This document shows, one piece after another, positions 1-11,367 of a stretch of 64,000 nucleotides of DNA (position 1 is its first letter; the number at the start of each line of letters is the position of its first letter). The stretch spans positions 186,001 through 250,000 of the forward strand of contig QEYB01001053.1 of assembly GCA_017562135.1 (NCBI GenBank). The letters are read 5' to 3'. The stretch comes from Dipylidium caninum. Taxonomy: Eukaryota > Platyhelminthes > Cestoda > Cyclophyllidea > Dipylidiidae. The notes beneath the pieces were generated by a model, which saw only the letters and a program-made list of their open reading frames with translations, searched no databases and was not told the origin of the DNA. Both the position numbers and the translations under genes were made by a program.

Positions 1-3000
1 TCACCAGGAGTTTGGCATATCGCTGCTCTAAAGCCCTGTCCATCGTGGGGTAGACACGACGCCAACCGCCACAATTGGCATTCTCAAAGCACTCCAAATC
101 CGCCTCGCGTTGCATCTCACCCAGTCTCTCACGCTACGCCAATGGAATGGAAGACGGGGATAGAAAAAAACGAGGTGATTACCGTGTCTGGTTATAAAAA
201 AGAGCGTCCTGAATCCCACACCATCGGTATCCACATCTCTCTTAATAATTACCCTTAGTGGGGAGGTATGAGGCCTGTTCTGCTCACCATTTCAAAGTTT
301 TCCTGATGATTCCACCCGTCACTTTACTCCACACAGGCATTTAACTATTCTTTTACTCCTTTATGCCGACTCCACCTCCCACAGGCATTCGTTCAGGCAC
401 ACAAATATTCCCTTGAGAGATATAAAATATTTCTTTACGTTTGACGCAAAGTCTAGAGACAAGTTCGTTCGACGATGCTGCCTTGAACCCTGAGACTCGC
501 CTTACCTCTACACCCTCTATCGAAATGACCACTCGTGGCAGCGCTGTCTGCCGGCCTAGGTCAAAGGTCAGCCCCCGGGAGGCCGAGGAGCAGCCAGCCA
601 GGGAGGCAAGGAAGAGGGAGAACGGGGGGGGGGTTGAGGGTGGGAACGCACAATGCTGGTGATCCGTGTGAGCAGTTCCCGCGGGTTCGCGAGCCAATCG
701 GAGGCGAGGCACTTGGACTTGAAAGCCCCGCTGGGCTGTGGCGACTTGGAGACATTGACAACCTGAAGGGTTGTTGCCGTGGGATTCAACAGGCGTCTCA
801 CGGCGTGCGCCCTCTGCCACTCCTCCGCCCGACGCTTATCCGAGGCTCTGCAAAGCAGACACAACACCGTCAGGAGGCGGGAAGGGGGGAGGGGGAAAGG
901 GTTGTCCACCACCCCAGTCAGGCGGAAAATGTGCGCTTCCGAGAGATTCCATGTCTCCAAACGTGACACATTCAGAATTCCACAAACCGCGGTTTTTAAA
1001 CGCGAAGGACTTTAGAAGTCCTCGGCCTCACCTCCACCAGCCCGGGCTGGAGAGGGTGGCGGGGTACAACGAAACCCACTTGGGTGAAAAAACGCAGCCA
1101 CTTCAGGCTCCGCCTGTTGGGATTCACCTCCGGCACCAAGACGGACGTCTCAAAAGATCGCCAGGGAAACGCTGCGATGATTGCCTCTCCTACGAGTGTT
1201 GTCGAGCGTCCGAAACGCCTCATAAATCAAAATTTTGTCTAAGAATTTGGTTATCTACCCTTTCGGGATGTGATCGCCAGTGGCTTTTGAATGTCTTTGG
1301 GAAGGCGAAAAGCGAGTTCCCTCCCCTCCCCCGCCGTACACACGCAAGTGGTAATAGTGAACGAAGACAGTCCAGAAGGAATTGTGCTACGACACTCAGA
1401 GACGAACTCTTCTTTGATTCAGAGAGCGTTGAAGAGGCTCGGAAGGAGGCGCAGAAAAAACAGCCCTCTCAAGGCTACCAAAGTCAAAGCAGATTTGAGG
1501 TTTCACGAAATTGTAAGGCGATGGGTGAGACAGCTGGCTTGAAAGAATTCTCAAACCGAGTTACACAGTACTCAACAGAACCGTGCAAAGTCGGTAAAAG
1601 GAGGGAGGAGGAGGGGAAGGAAAGGCGGGAGAGGCGCGGGATTCCACCTCCCTCATTACCTCTCGTCTACTCACGTGCGAAGTAAAGATATTCAAAATAT
1701 TCAAAAGAAGGTTTTCAAAGAGAACAACATCAGCATCTCAGTGGGAGCAGATTTCAGGTTATGGGTCATTTGTCGCCTTCACTGCAGCCTTAACTCGCGA
1801 CAGACAAACGGACAAGGGGCGCGGGAGAAGAGGAAAATGGTGAAGCAGAGGCAGCCGAGGTGCAACTGTTCAAAGTTGAAGAAATCAGGCGTTCACTTAG
1901 TTTACATACCGAATGTTGACCAGTGCCAGCGCCTCCCTCAACAGGCCCGACTTCACCCTCAAATCGAGGCTCTGGTCAACCCCGAACGAGGGCGACCGGT
2001 TAACTTCCAGCAGCCACGGTTTCAACTCCGAGTCGAGGAGGATATCAAAACCGAGGATTTCGAAAGCCGCCGACGGAATGCCTCCGCTCTCTGTTGTGTC
2101 GCTGCCGGCAGTAGCCGATTCTGTTAGGGTCGTAACCGCGGTGGAAGGCGACTTGTGGTAATCGGCGGAGCGATGGAAAAGACGGTAGCCATGGTAGACG
2201 TGGGGCGCAGCGAGAATGACAGTCTTCACGACGAGATTGCGAATACGACGCCAGAGCACGCGTGGATCGGAGAGGCCGGCATGCTGGGCGAGGTACTCCT
2301 CGAGGAAGGCGAAGGAGCGTTTGCTACCCTCGCTCTCGTCGTTAGTCTTGACATAAGCGCGATGCTTACGATTCACCGAGTAGTTGGTCAGATGGCGGAA
2401 CATGGATTCCTGCAGATGACAAAAAAAAACACAAAAGCAAATTAATTTTCACTTCTCCTTCCACCTATCAACCGTATGCAGTTAAGAGACAGTGCCCACG
2501 AATGTGATCGACATAAACAGAGTGAGATGGCCATGCAGAGCATAAGACAGCGACTGGTCTACTTGGCAAGGGCTGCAAGGAAAGGCGACACGTACGCCAT
2601 TGGGTTCCAAGGGATCCTTGTACTTCTCCGCACTCAGACGCACCAAACCCTCGTTGTACACGAAGATGCGCAGAGGGCAGCAGGAGGTGATGAGGACGTA
2701 GACACGCAAGTCGAACTTGAAGCCGTCGATGAGGAGGGGGTTGGTGATGTACTCCTGCACCACACATGGTCCGTACTGTGAACTCAGAGGTGGCACACTT
2801 TCTGCACTGCGGTAGAGACGAATTCTAGGGGGGAAGGGAATAAAATCATGTTGATGCCGGCATCAAAGCAAATGTCGTTTACGCTGATAGCAGCAGTCGA
2901 TGCCATTTACAATTAAACGTAGCAAGGTACCTAGTTATAGGCAAAATTTTGCGAATATGTGAGAATAATAAAAGCAAAAAGCACCACAATTATTGCATCT

Positions 3001-3840
3001 TTAGGTTTCCTCAAGGAAAAAGTCAAATGAAGCCGAATAAATTTTAAAATTTGGCTTTTTTTGCTTTATCAATGTCGTCCTACCCCATTCCCATGGAACC
3101 ATTGGCTGGCTTCAAGATGTAGGCGGAGTGGAAGTTTTTCCGCGAGTAATTGAGAAACGCACCGTGTTCTTGAGGCAGAATCCACGTCTTCGGATAGAAG
3201 TTGTACTCTCTCGAATCATATTTTACTTGTCTTTAAAGAGGAGAATTAGTAAAGCCATTTATAAGTGGATAAAGGAGGGCAACAATAATTTGCATTTCGC
3301 GCAGGCAGGAGGTAATTTGCATTTTAAATTAATGTATAGGACGGCTATTTGCTGAGGTAACAATATTTTCGTGATATGTTACAAAAGCAAAAACACACAG
3401 GTGTTCACTTGCACAAATGGAAGCAAGTTCGTGAAAGAGAAACAGCTTTCCCCTTTATGAATAAATTCAAAACTCACTTATTGTAATGTTTTGTGAAGAA
3501 ATCCTTTCGGCAAATTTCTATCATTCCAGGAAAATGGTTTACTCTTTGATAGGGCCTGAGTGTCCACAACTTTTCGAATGGGACGATTGTGTCAGACCAA
3601 ATTAATAAGCTGTACAAAAATGTATTGTAATAGTCTTACGCGGAAGGATCATTTTCCTTGTCCTCAAATTGAAAACCCATTTCCTGAATTATTTTTCGGA
3701 CTGAGACATAAGGGGGTGTAATAACTACCTATTGGGAATTTACAGCCGACAACATTTGCAATTAGGCCACAATGTTCCCTTTTGGATCCGCGCCTTAAGT
3801 TTCTTTTGACAGACAGGCAAGATGACTCAATTGTCATCAT
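1..3840 (-). CDS. TTLL7: TTLL7-like tubulin polyglutamylase, 5' part (3' end outside window)
   Basis: Tubulin tyrosine ligase-like enzyme that adds glutamates to tubulin tails in cilia and neurites. Exons on the minus strand: 3840-3729, 3700-3640, 3609-3478, 3230-3084, 2824-2596, 2409-1910, 847-652, 134-1 (continues out of the window). All junctions are GT-AG and keep phase, giving about 503 residues. The start is the first of two adjacent ATGs, with an in-frame TGA nine bases upstream. Motifs in order: GLIANVVGCKF, YQRVNHFPGMIEICRKD, FYPKTWILP, KPANGSMGMG (nucleotide loop), GFKFDLRVYVLITSC, FRHLTNYSVN, FEILGFDILLD and LKPWLLEVNRSPSFG, with the catalytic Glu and Asn kept. The KPANG loop and the NIRASDKRR junction into a basic linker match TTLL7 rather than TTLL4, 5, 6 or 11, from remembered family sequences. 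The last exon matches the region after the tubulin-binding helix (WRRVYPTMDRALEQRYAKLL). The 1,910-847 intron holds nothing else I recognise. Confidence 0.93.
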
Positions 3841-4887
3841 TAGTCTTCAAATTAATAAATATTTTACAGAATATTGAAGATTCTTTAAAATCTGATTAAG
3901 AAATTAACATGAAATTAGGCGTAAGTCAGCATAAGTAAGCAATTATCGTTTTGTCTAACTGAAAAACCGGGAAGCTTGTAATTTATTAAAACAAAATAAT
4001 TATAAATTTTGCAAAGTAACAATTAAAAATTTCAACATAAACTCTTATAAAGTTTTTTATTTTAAAAAAGTTTGCTTATTGTTTTTTGTTTTTTTCGAAT
4101 AATTTGTTGTGAAATATTTTGGGGCACCGCACCGATATCTACACTAATTCTCACAATATACAATTATCTTAGTCAAAATTTGCCAAAATTTAGTTTTAAA
4201 TTAAAAATGATTTTCTAGTGAACAGAACTTACCCATAAAACTTCTACATATTCAAATGACTACTGATATTGTGTACAGTTTACTTGCCTTAGACGAACAA
4301 TTTAGTGTCTTGTAATGAGTTGAGACGTAAAAGAACCTTGCTGTTAAGATAATTCCTTGCGGAACCGCTGGCCGCTTTCACAAATATCAGCATTTTGAAT
4401 TTTATTTTAAGTATAAGGAAACTAAACTGCTCCGCTGTAGACGACTAGCCTTTTTCTTTACATAAAAGCAATTTATAAAAAGTTAAAGTATTTTATCAAC
4501 GAAGGTGATGACGGCTTCAAAGCAAAAATCATGCCTTTATCCCCATCGCCCAAATTAAATGCGATGATAGTTTGTCCGGTCGAAACTTAGTACTGGTAAT
4601 ATTAGCTTATGAGATGATTTAAACCAAATATCTTTGTGCAGCGGGAGATAATAAGTCAAATCGTAATGTAATAGTGTACACATTTACAGAAATTTCTCAT
4701 AAATTTTTCACATGGTTGAAGCTAATAGTATAAATATAATAATTCGAAAGAAAGTGTTACGCCGTTATTAATACTCACTCTGCCTGTTACTTACCTTTTG
4801 ACATATCCTTTAAGTCTTAAACTTTTTCTTAAAGATAATTGGTCAATCTACCTACCCACCAGATTGTCACCCTGAAAAAGCCTACCC
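3841..4887. promoter_or_regulatory. AT-rich divergent intergenic region between TTLL7 and EIF3D
   Basis: About 1.05 kb separates the two divergent start codons. It is strongly AT-rich with many short A and T runs and no plausible exon. It must carry the promoters and 5' UTRs of both genes, and could act as a bidirectional promoter, but I see no clear TATA or CCAAT pair placed to assign to either gene. Confidence 0.5.
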
Positions 4888-7800
4888 ATGTCGCAGGTTG
4901 AAGACGCTTTACCATCCTTCGGGAATCTGTCAATAAGCTCAAATGGTGAAGGCTGGGGGCCCTCGGACACCCCGGCTAGTTTTAAAGATATGCCTTATCA
5001 ACCCTTCTCCAAGGACACTAGGTTGGGCAAAATAGCCGACTGGTGTGGCACAATATATCCCGATTCGAAGTCCAAAAGTTTGTGATTCTTGAGTAATTTT
5101 CTCATCGTCAGATCGTTACGTATCTCAATTCGGTGGTGGGGCTCAGTACGCCTATTACCACGATGAGGATGACAGTAATTTCCAGCTGGCTTCGAGTGGG
5201 AAGGATATAAAGTCTGGTGCATACCGCCAGCGTTCCAAATTCCAGATGGTAGGTAACCTTTATTCTTACCTGCCTTCTCTTAGCGCGGACGTGGCCGTGG
5301 AAATTTCCAACCTAACTTCCAAGGCCGTGCTGGTGGTCAATTTATGTCTCTGGGTACTTTTGCTGGTCGTCAAAGGCGTCCATTAACTGAGCGCGAAAGG
5401 GCGGCTCTACAACAACAACAACAACAACGCCGCTATGGCAATCAGCCCGGTTGGCAAAATAGCTGGCGCCGTGGCGGCAACGGGGGAGGAGGAGGTGGCT
5501 GGCGTCAGGTTGGCGACTATAACCGTCGTCCCAATCGCGGAAATCGCAATCCATCCGTGGAGGTCAAAGAGGACTGGAACCTCTTAGAAGTTTTTGATTT
5601 TAGTCAATTTACTTCACTTTCTCTTCCATCAGTGAAGGAGCCTACAACTTGGTATGTTTAATTGGATTTGTCTTTGCGCATTTTTTGTCCCTTGACTGTG
5701 GGGACGACTGCTTTTTTAGCGTGGAGTGCGGCGCCGTGAAGTACTACGACCGCACCTACGATGCAATTAGTACGCGTAACGAGAAACCTCTTGTACGTTT
5801 TAATGGTGTGGTGCACGCCGTGACCACCTCAGAGGATCCGATGGTTATGAATCTGGCGAGAGAGCCCAACTTAAACGTCTTCTGTACCGATCGTATTGCC
5901 GCAACGATTATGTGTGCGCCAAAGTCAGTGGACTCGTGGGATCTACTGGCCATTCGCATTGCTGACAAGCTTTTTTTCGATGTTCGCCCCGGCTCAAATT
6001 TTGATCACGTCACGGTGGCGGAGACGGCTATCGACCCGCCCAGTGAAGAACCGGGACACATAAACAGTCCGGAGAAACTTTCTCTCGAGGCTACATTCAT
6101 TAACATCAACTTTTCACAGCAAGTTTTGCAGACGGTGAGAATTACCTTGATTTATTCGTGAATATTTTTAGCCGTAGTTCTCTAGGGTTGCCAAACGCTA
6201 ATACAAAACTATAGTGGCGCTTTTTCTAGGTTATTCAACTGTTACCTATAAGACCGTGTTTATTATAGCCCATGGTTCCCCCTGCTTAATTTCAAGGGAA
6301 AATTTTTGGGTACACGAGTCTCACCTCTCTGGAAGTCGCTTTCGCCCAAGTTTTAGAGTTAATGGACTATTGTTAGATAAAAAACATGAAAAAACACATG
6401 TTGATGGAGACTTCATGGACATCTATTCCTGGCTTTTACTGCTCTTATGCCTTCTGCGTAGTGTAGAGGAATTGTTTAGGAGCTCGGCTCCTTTAAGTGG
6501 AAAAGTGTATTCACCTGTCTGAAATACCTCAGACGCGTCGTGAGGCTGCAGGCGGAAGGATGTCTCCTGTTCCTGGTACATGCTACCCCTGTCAATCGTG
6601 TTGACACTACTTGGGTTACATAATTGAGTTATGTTTGGTGGAGTGATTCCATCGCAAAGACTTCCAAACAATCTGTCAGTCATTTGCTATTTCCTCCTAT
6701 CCAACCTAATTTAGGTTTGTACATAGTTCTTTCCTGAGAAACCTGGAATTTCGGCCTTTGTGGGTTGATAAATAACATCAGGGGAATCGTTATCCAATTT
6801 CTCCTGCCCTCCCCCCTCTCCCCATTCGTGAATAAGACTCTGATTGAATGTTACCTCCTCCGTAGGAGGGTGAGACTTATCACTTCAAGCAGAAGAACCC
6901 CTTCATTGACTCAGAAGACCGGGAGGAGGCCGAGCGCGTAGCCTCAGTGGGCTACCGTTACCGCCAATTTGACCTGGGCAACGGCATCAACATGGTGGTG
7001 CGTTGTGAAGTGGACGCGGTGATGCCCGAGCGGATGGAAGGCACGGAGAAGCATGGGGAGGGCGCCGACGCCGAGGCCCCCAAGTTCTGCTGCATTAAGG
7101 CGCTCAACGAGTTCGACAGTCGAGTGAGCCTCGGCAATTTTGTTTGCTTACGGCGGGTGGATGTCCGCATACATCCATACACGCAAACACACCCAACTTT
7201 TTGCCTTTGTAGTACTGCAATGGCGTGAATTGGCGTATTAAATTGGACACGCAGCGGGGCGCGGTGATTACCTCGGAGATGAAGAATAACTCGTGCAAGT
7301 TGGCCAAATGGACGGCGGCGTCCATCATGGCCGGCGCGGATCTCCTCAAGTTCGGGTGAGTGACCTCCTCTTTTCGTCGTGGACCAAACCGTCGCGCCAT
7401 GCACGCAATTAAATTACCTGCGTTGGGACTGAAGTTCAGGCCAGAGAGGTTGTCGAGTGAATCCTTCCCCCCTCCTCACCCCCTCCCCCTCATTTCTGCC
7501 CCACATTCTCCTTTTACCTTTTGGGCGAGCTTAGTTCAGGATTTTTTACCCACCTCATGGGAGGCCTCAACTATGACCAACTCGTCGGCGGAGCCGAAAA
7601 CTCCTCGGGACACTTATTTAAGTCTTTGTGTCCACTCTGACCGCATTTCATCACGCCTAATTGACCTTTTTGCTTGCTCACACGTCTGCTTCGGCGATAG
7701 AGCTGGGGTTTGAGTGTTGCAACGCTGAATGGAAGTGGGACTCGTTAGCAGTTCAACGGCTGGAGTTATTTCCAGTGCCTGGTCGGGATGTTAGGAGGCG

Positions 7801-8918
7801 GAAAATGGGTAAAATCGGGTGAGGATGGCAGGTCCGTCCCCTATTTTGGGCGGTTGGGTGGAGAGGTCATCGCCGGTGGATTGTGAGGGTAGCGCGCATC
7901 GAGTGAGGGTTCGCAGGGCTCGTGGCTCAAAAGGTTTATTAATTGACTTGTTTCTTTTTTAAAAGAGAATATTCCTTCCCCTGCCCCTCTCCCCCCCGCA
8001 GCTTTGTGTCGCGTGTGAACCCGAAGGACACCTCACACCACGTGATCCTCGGGACCCACGAGTTCCGGCCGACGGACTTTGCGAATCAGATCAAACTCGA
8101 CATGGACAACGCCTGGGGCATCCTGCGCTGTGTCATCGACTACTTCATGAAGTGCGCGCCGGGCACCTACCTCATGCTCAAGGACCCTAACAAGGTGCGT
8201 TCCGCCGCCGCCCTCCTCCCCTCGAGCCGGCCGTCCTGCCCAGTTGTAAAGGCTTCCACAACTGGCGGCGATCGGTGAGGTCGGAGGTGGAAGCGTAGTC
8301 TTTGAGTTCCCCCGAAGCCTTCCACAGTTATCCCCCCCCCTTTGTCTCATACCTCGTTGGCCGCTTGGCCGGAGAGCATCGGACGTTCGCGTGCGCGGCC
8401 TCGGCCGGACGGTCCTCTGCTCACCCACCCTCAGACCGGCTTCGCATGAACGACCTGACGCTGAGAGAGTCAAAGGCTCTAGGAGTAAACAGCATTTTTT
8501 TGGGTCTCTGGGCACAAGAGTCGACTGAGCCTCGCCTACCCTTCAAAGCACAGCACCCTGCACACGTAGAACGACTCGGGTGGGTGTTTTGAGGGCCAGG
8601 AGACTTGTCCACTGCAGACTATGTATGTTCTCTTGCCGATGTGTACCCCAGGGTCGTGCGCCCTCCTTGCCGGTCCCCTTTTTGGTGGACGGTCGCCGTG
8701 GCACGGGAGTGGCACTCGAAGAAGGCCCCCTCGAGTCCGCTTCTGGCAGACTGTTATCTGCTCCCCCCGTAACTTTGCCACTCTCCTTTCAGCAATCGCT
8801 GCAAATCTACTCGCTGCCCGCGAACGCTTTCGCTTCGGACGAGGAGGGCGACGAGTCCTCCGAGGAACAGGCGTCGGCGGCGCGGCAACAGTCGCAACAA
8901 TCGGCCACAAAGAAGTGA
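4888..8918 (+). CDS. EIF3D: Eukaryotic translation initiation factor 3 subunit D
   Basis: Subunit d of eIF3, which contacts the mRNA cap in specialised initiation. Complete, eight exons: 4888-5077, 5112-5248, 5284-5651, 5720-6134, 6866-7123, 7213-7355, 8002-8194, 8793-8918. All introns are GT-AG and all phases fit, giving 609 residues (human protein about 548). Landmarks: [19 protein letters not shown] at the N-terminus, [123 protein letters not shown] and LMLKDPNK, then a short acidic tail with SSEEQ in place of the longer Glu tract of vertebrates. Exon 3 encodes an unusual low-complexity linker (RGRGRG, a Gln run, a Gly run) where animals usually have a charged linker. The intron after exon 6 is GC-rich; nothing else was found in the introns. 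Confidence 0.97.
5284..5560 (+). repeat. Low-complexity RGG/poly-Q/poly-G tract within EIF3D exon 3
   Basis: A CAA repeat (near 5410-5426) encodes six Gln and a GGC/GGA run (near 5483-5500) encodes six Gly. They are flanked by RGRGRG and RRPNRGNRN sequence. The tract lies in frame inside the EIF3D linker before the conserved core, so it is coding and not an intronic microsatellite. Confidence 0.8.
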
Positions 8919-11367
8919 GCCACCCCGTTTCGCCCCCACTTGGTCTCCCTCGTGTCTTCTGCGTGTGTACGCTCTTCCACGCCACTGCTCCCTCCTCAAC
9001 TGCGGTCTCCGCCGTCTCCACCTTCCCCTGGCGATTAATCTGGTGAATGAAGACCCTTTAGATCCGGGAGGCGCATGCTGGCAGTGGGTTTTGTTATCTT
9101 CGCCTTGACCGGGAGTGTTGAGTTAATCTGGCCGGATGGCTGACTGACTCACCGACTGGGCAGAGGGGCGAGTGGATTTGGAGGGGGTGGGCGCACGGAG
9201 TCCCGTGGATCGTCGTTCCTGAGGGGGAACGAGTTGGGCCGCGTGTCCGTGGTGACCCGATGGTGGGACCGGGGGGCTGGAAGGCCGGAGTCTGCGCACC
9301 CGGTCCTCCGGCTCGGTCGTAAAACGTGTGTGTGTCCGAGTTGGTGGTGCTGCAGCCGAAGCCACCACGTGACGATTGCGCCACGACGCCGCGGCGACGG
9401 TTAGCGTCGATGCGTGATGGCGGGGGGTGAGCAGCGCCCGGTCAGCAGGATGGGGAGTCGGGGCCGGCAAAGCCCATGGGCGAACGTCCGGCAGGCGGCG
9501 CGTCGGGGTGCTCTCACGTCCTGAGGTTAGCGCGGCCCCGCTGCGGGCCTCCTCGGTAGGCCGGTGCAAAACAGTCAGTCCTTTCCACACTGCCTCAGTG
9601 GACGTGGAACCATCTGGTAGATGCAGGAGGACTTAGTCAACCCACTGGGCTGGTCGAATTTCTCCGCACTTCGTCAGGCGGCTCCTTGAATGATTCGGCG
9701 GTTTGCGGATAGAAGAGCCGACAGCGCGGAGTGTCTTTCCCAGCGACGACCAGCTCTCGGACGCCCAGTCGGCGGAAAGGGGACTGACACCGTCAACTCA
9801 TGAGTCGAGCGGCGCAGTCGAAAGGCTTCAGACACCCTTGTCTTGTAGTCAAACCACCACGCGTCTACCAGGGGAGAAGATTCAAATCTCCTCGGGCAAG
9901 AGTTGCCTCGACTGCGAGGGACTAAGTGGGCAAATTTTGGGAATCCCGCCTCGTCCAACAAGTCTAAATTCGGGTGGCTTAACACTCAGCTCTTTTTACT
10001 AACTCGCAAACACACACGCACACACATGGATGTGAATTACTCGGGGAGGACATCGGAACACTTGAGGTGGGCAGAGCTGGCAACCGGCAGCCACTCCGAC
10101 CTCCGGCGTGCCGGGGACGAACACGTCGCCTGAGAAGGCCCCTTCCGCAGTGGACCTCCTCCTCGGGAGACTGGGGGTCTCGTGGGTCCCTCGGCCGCCC
10201 GGCGGTCGGACGGAACACGCGGTGGCTGCAACGGTCCTCGCCTGAGGAAATAACCGACGCGGATGCCGGCCCACATGCTCGTGCTCCCAACTGCCCAGCC
10301 CGACGTCCACCATCGTTCCGGGCGTCGTGGAAAGACCGCCGCCTGTCGGTTTCTTGTCTCACGGAAATGCGAGTGTCAATCTTCCGGTGTAGACGTGAAA
10401 GGCTGCCCTTCTCCTCCGTCTCGAAGTATTCCACGTCGGCCGTGTCTCGTTCGTCGTTCTCCATCGACCACGCTTCGGTTTATTCACCCCAAGTCGGGAA
10501 AACCGCCTCCTCACCCCAACGTAGGCGTCTTCCCACCCCCCCCCCCCCCGCCCTGAGAAGACCCTCGCTACACCCCCACTAGCTTCCCCGTCCACCAGGA
10601 CGCGCCCCGGGTCGGCCGGGTCGAGGCGCTGGGGAGTCGGCGACATGGCCTCCTTTGACCGTGTTGCCTCAAGGAAACGATCCCCGCCGCGACGAATGAT
10701 GAAACCCTCTCCCCACCCCGCAGCCCCCGAGAAACAGACACTCAGGTCCGAGAGTCGGTACAAGGCAAACAGCCGCCGGGAACGAAGACAGAGGGAGAAG
10801 GGAGGGGGACCCTCGACCCGCTGATGTTCGTGTTCCCCAGACAACAGCTCGAGTTTTGCGCGTATCCAACCGCCAGCGGGAGTGCAGACTCGAAGCTAAG
10901 ACCGCCACGACATTATTTCACATCATTTCTTTCTTTCGCGGGTGATGTGATTATTTTGACAGGAGGCAAGGAGGGGTGAGAGAGTCGGGCAGGGGAGAGA
11001 GTTGGAGTCAAATGTTGCCGAGTGCCCGTTCAGTCGACGTTTGTGGCATTAGCAGCAGCCGTAGAAAAAGACGGATGCGTAGACGGACAGGGCAGATGAG
11101 TAGTCGCAAAAAAAAGAATACCCTCAAGGGCGAGGAGAGAAGGGGGTAAGGGGAGGAGCGAGGGGGGAGGAGGCGGAATTAAGGAAAAGAGAAACCGAAG
11201 GAACTGGAAGACGGCGCACGCACAGGACCCGGGAAAATAGACAGGCTCAGACGGAGGCGGGGGAGGCGAGGGGAGGCGGAGGGTAATCGACTAATCTGCG
11301 TCGACCGAGAGGCAGCACCTAATGCAACCAACCCATCGAAACAGCGCTCCACGCAGTCTGCACTCCC
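8919..11367. other. GC-rich intergenic region between EIF3D and the EEP-like gene (convergent 3' ends)
   Basis: This stretch holds the 3' UTRs of two convergent genes, EIF3D on plus and the EEP-like gene on minus. It is CpG-rich with short homopolymer runs (C13 near 10540, A runs near 11110) and purine-rich stretches around 10970-11290. I found no AATAAA in a convincing place on either strand and no exon resembling a known protein. Several long open frames here overlap on both strands and look like chance in GC-rich DNA. Confidence 0.5.
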
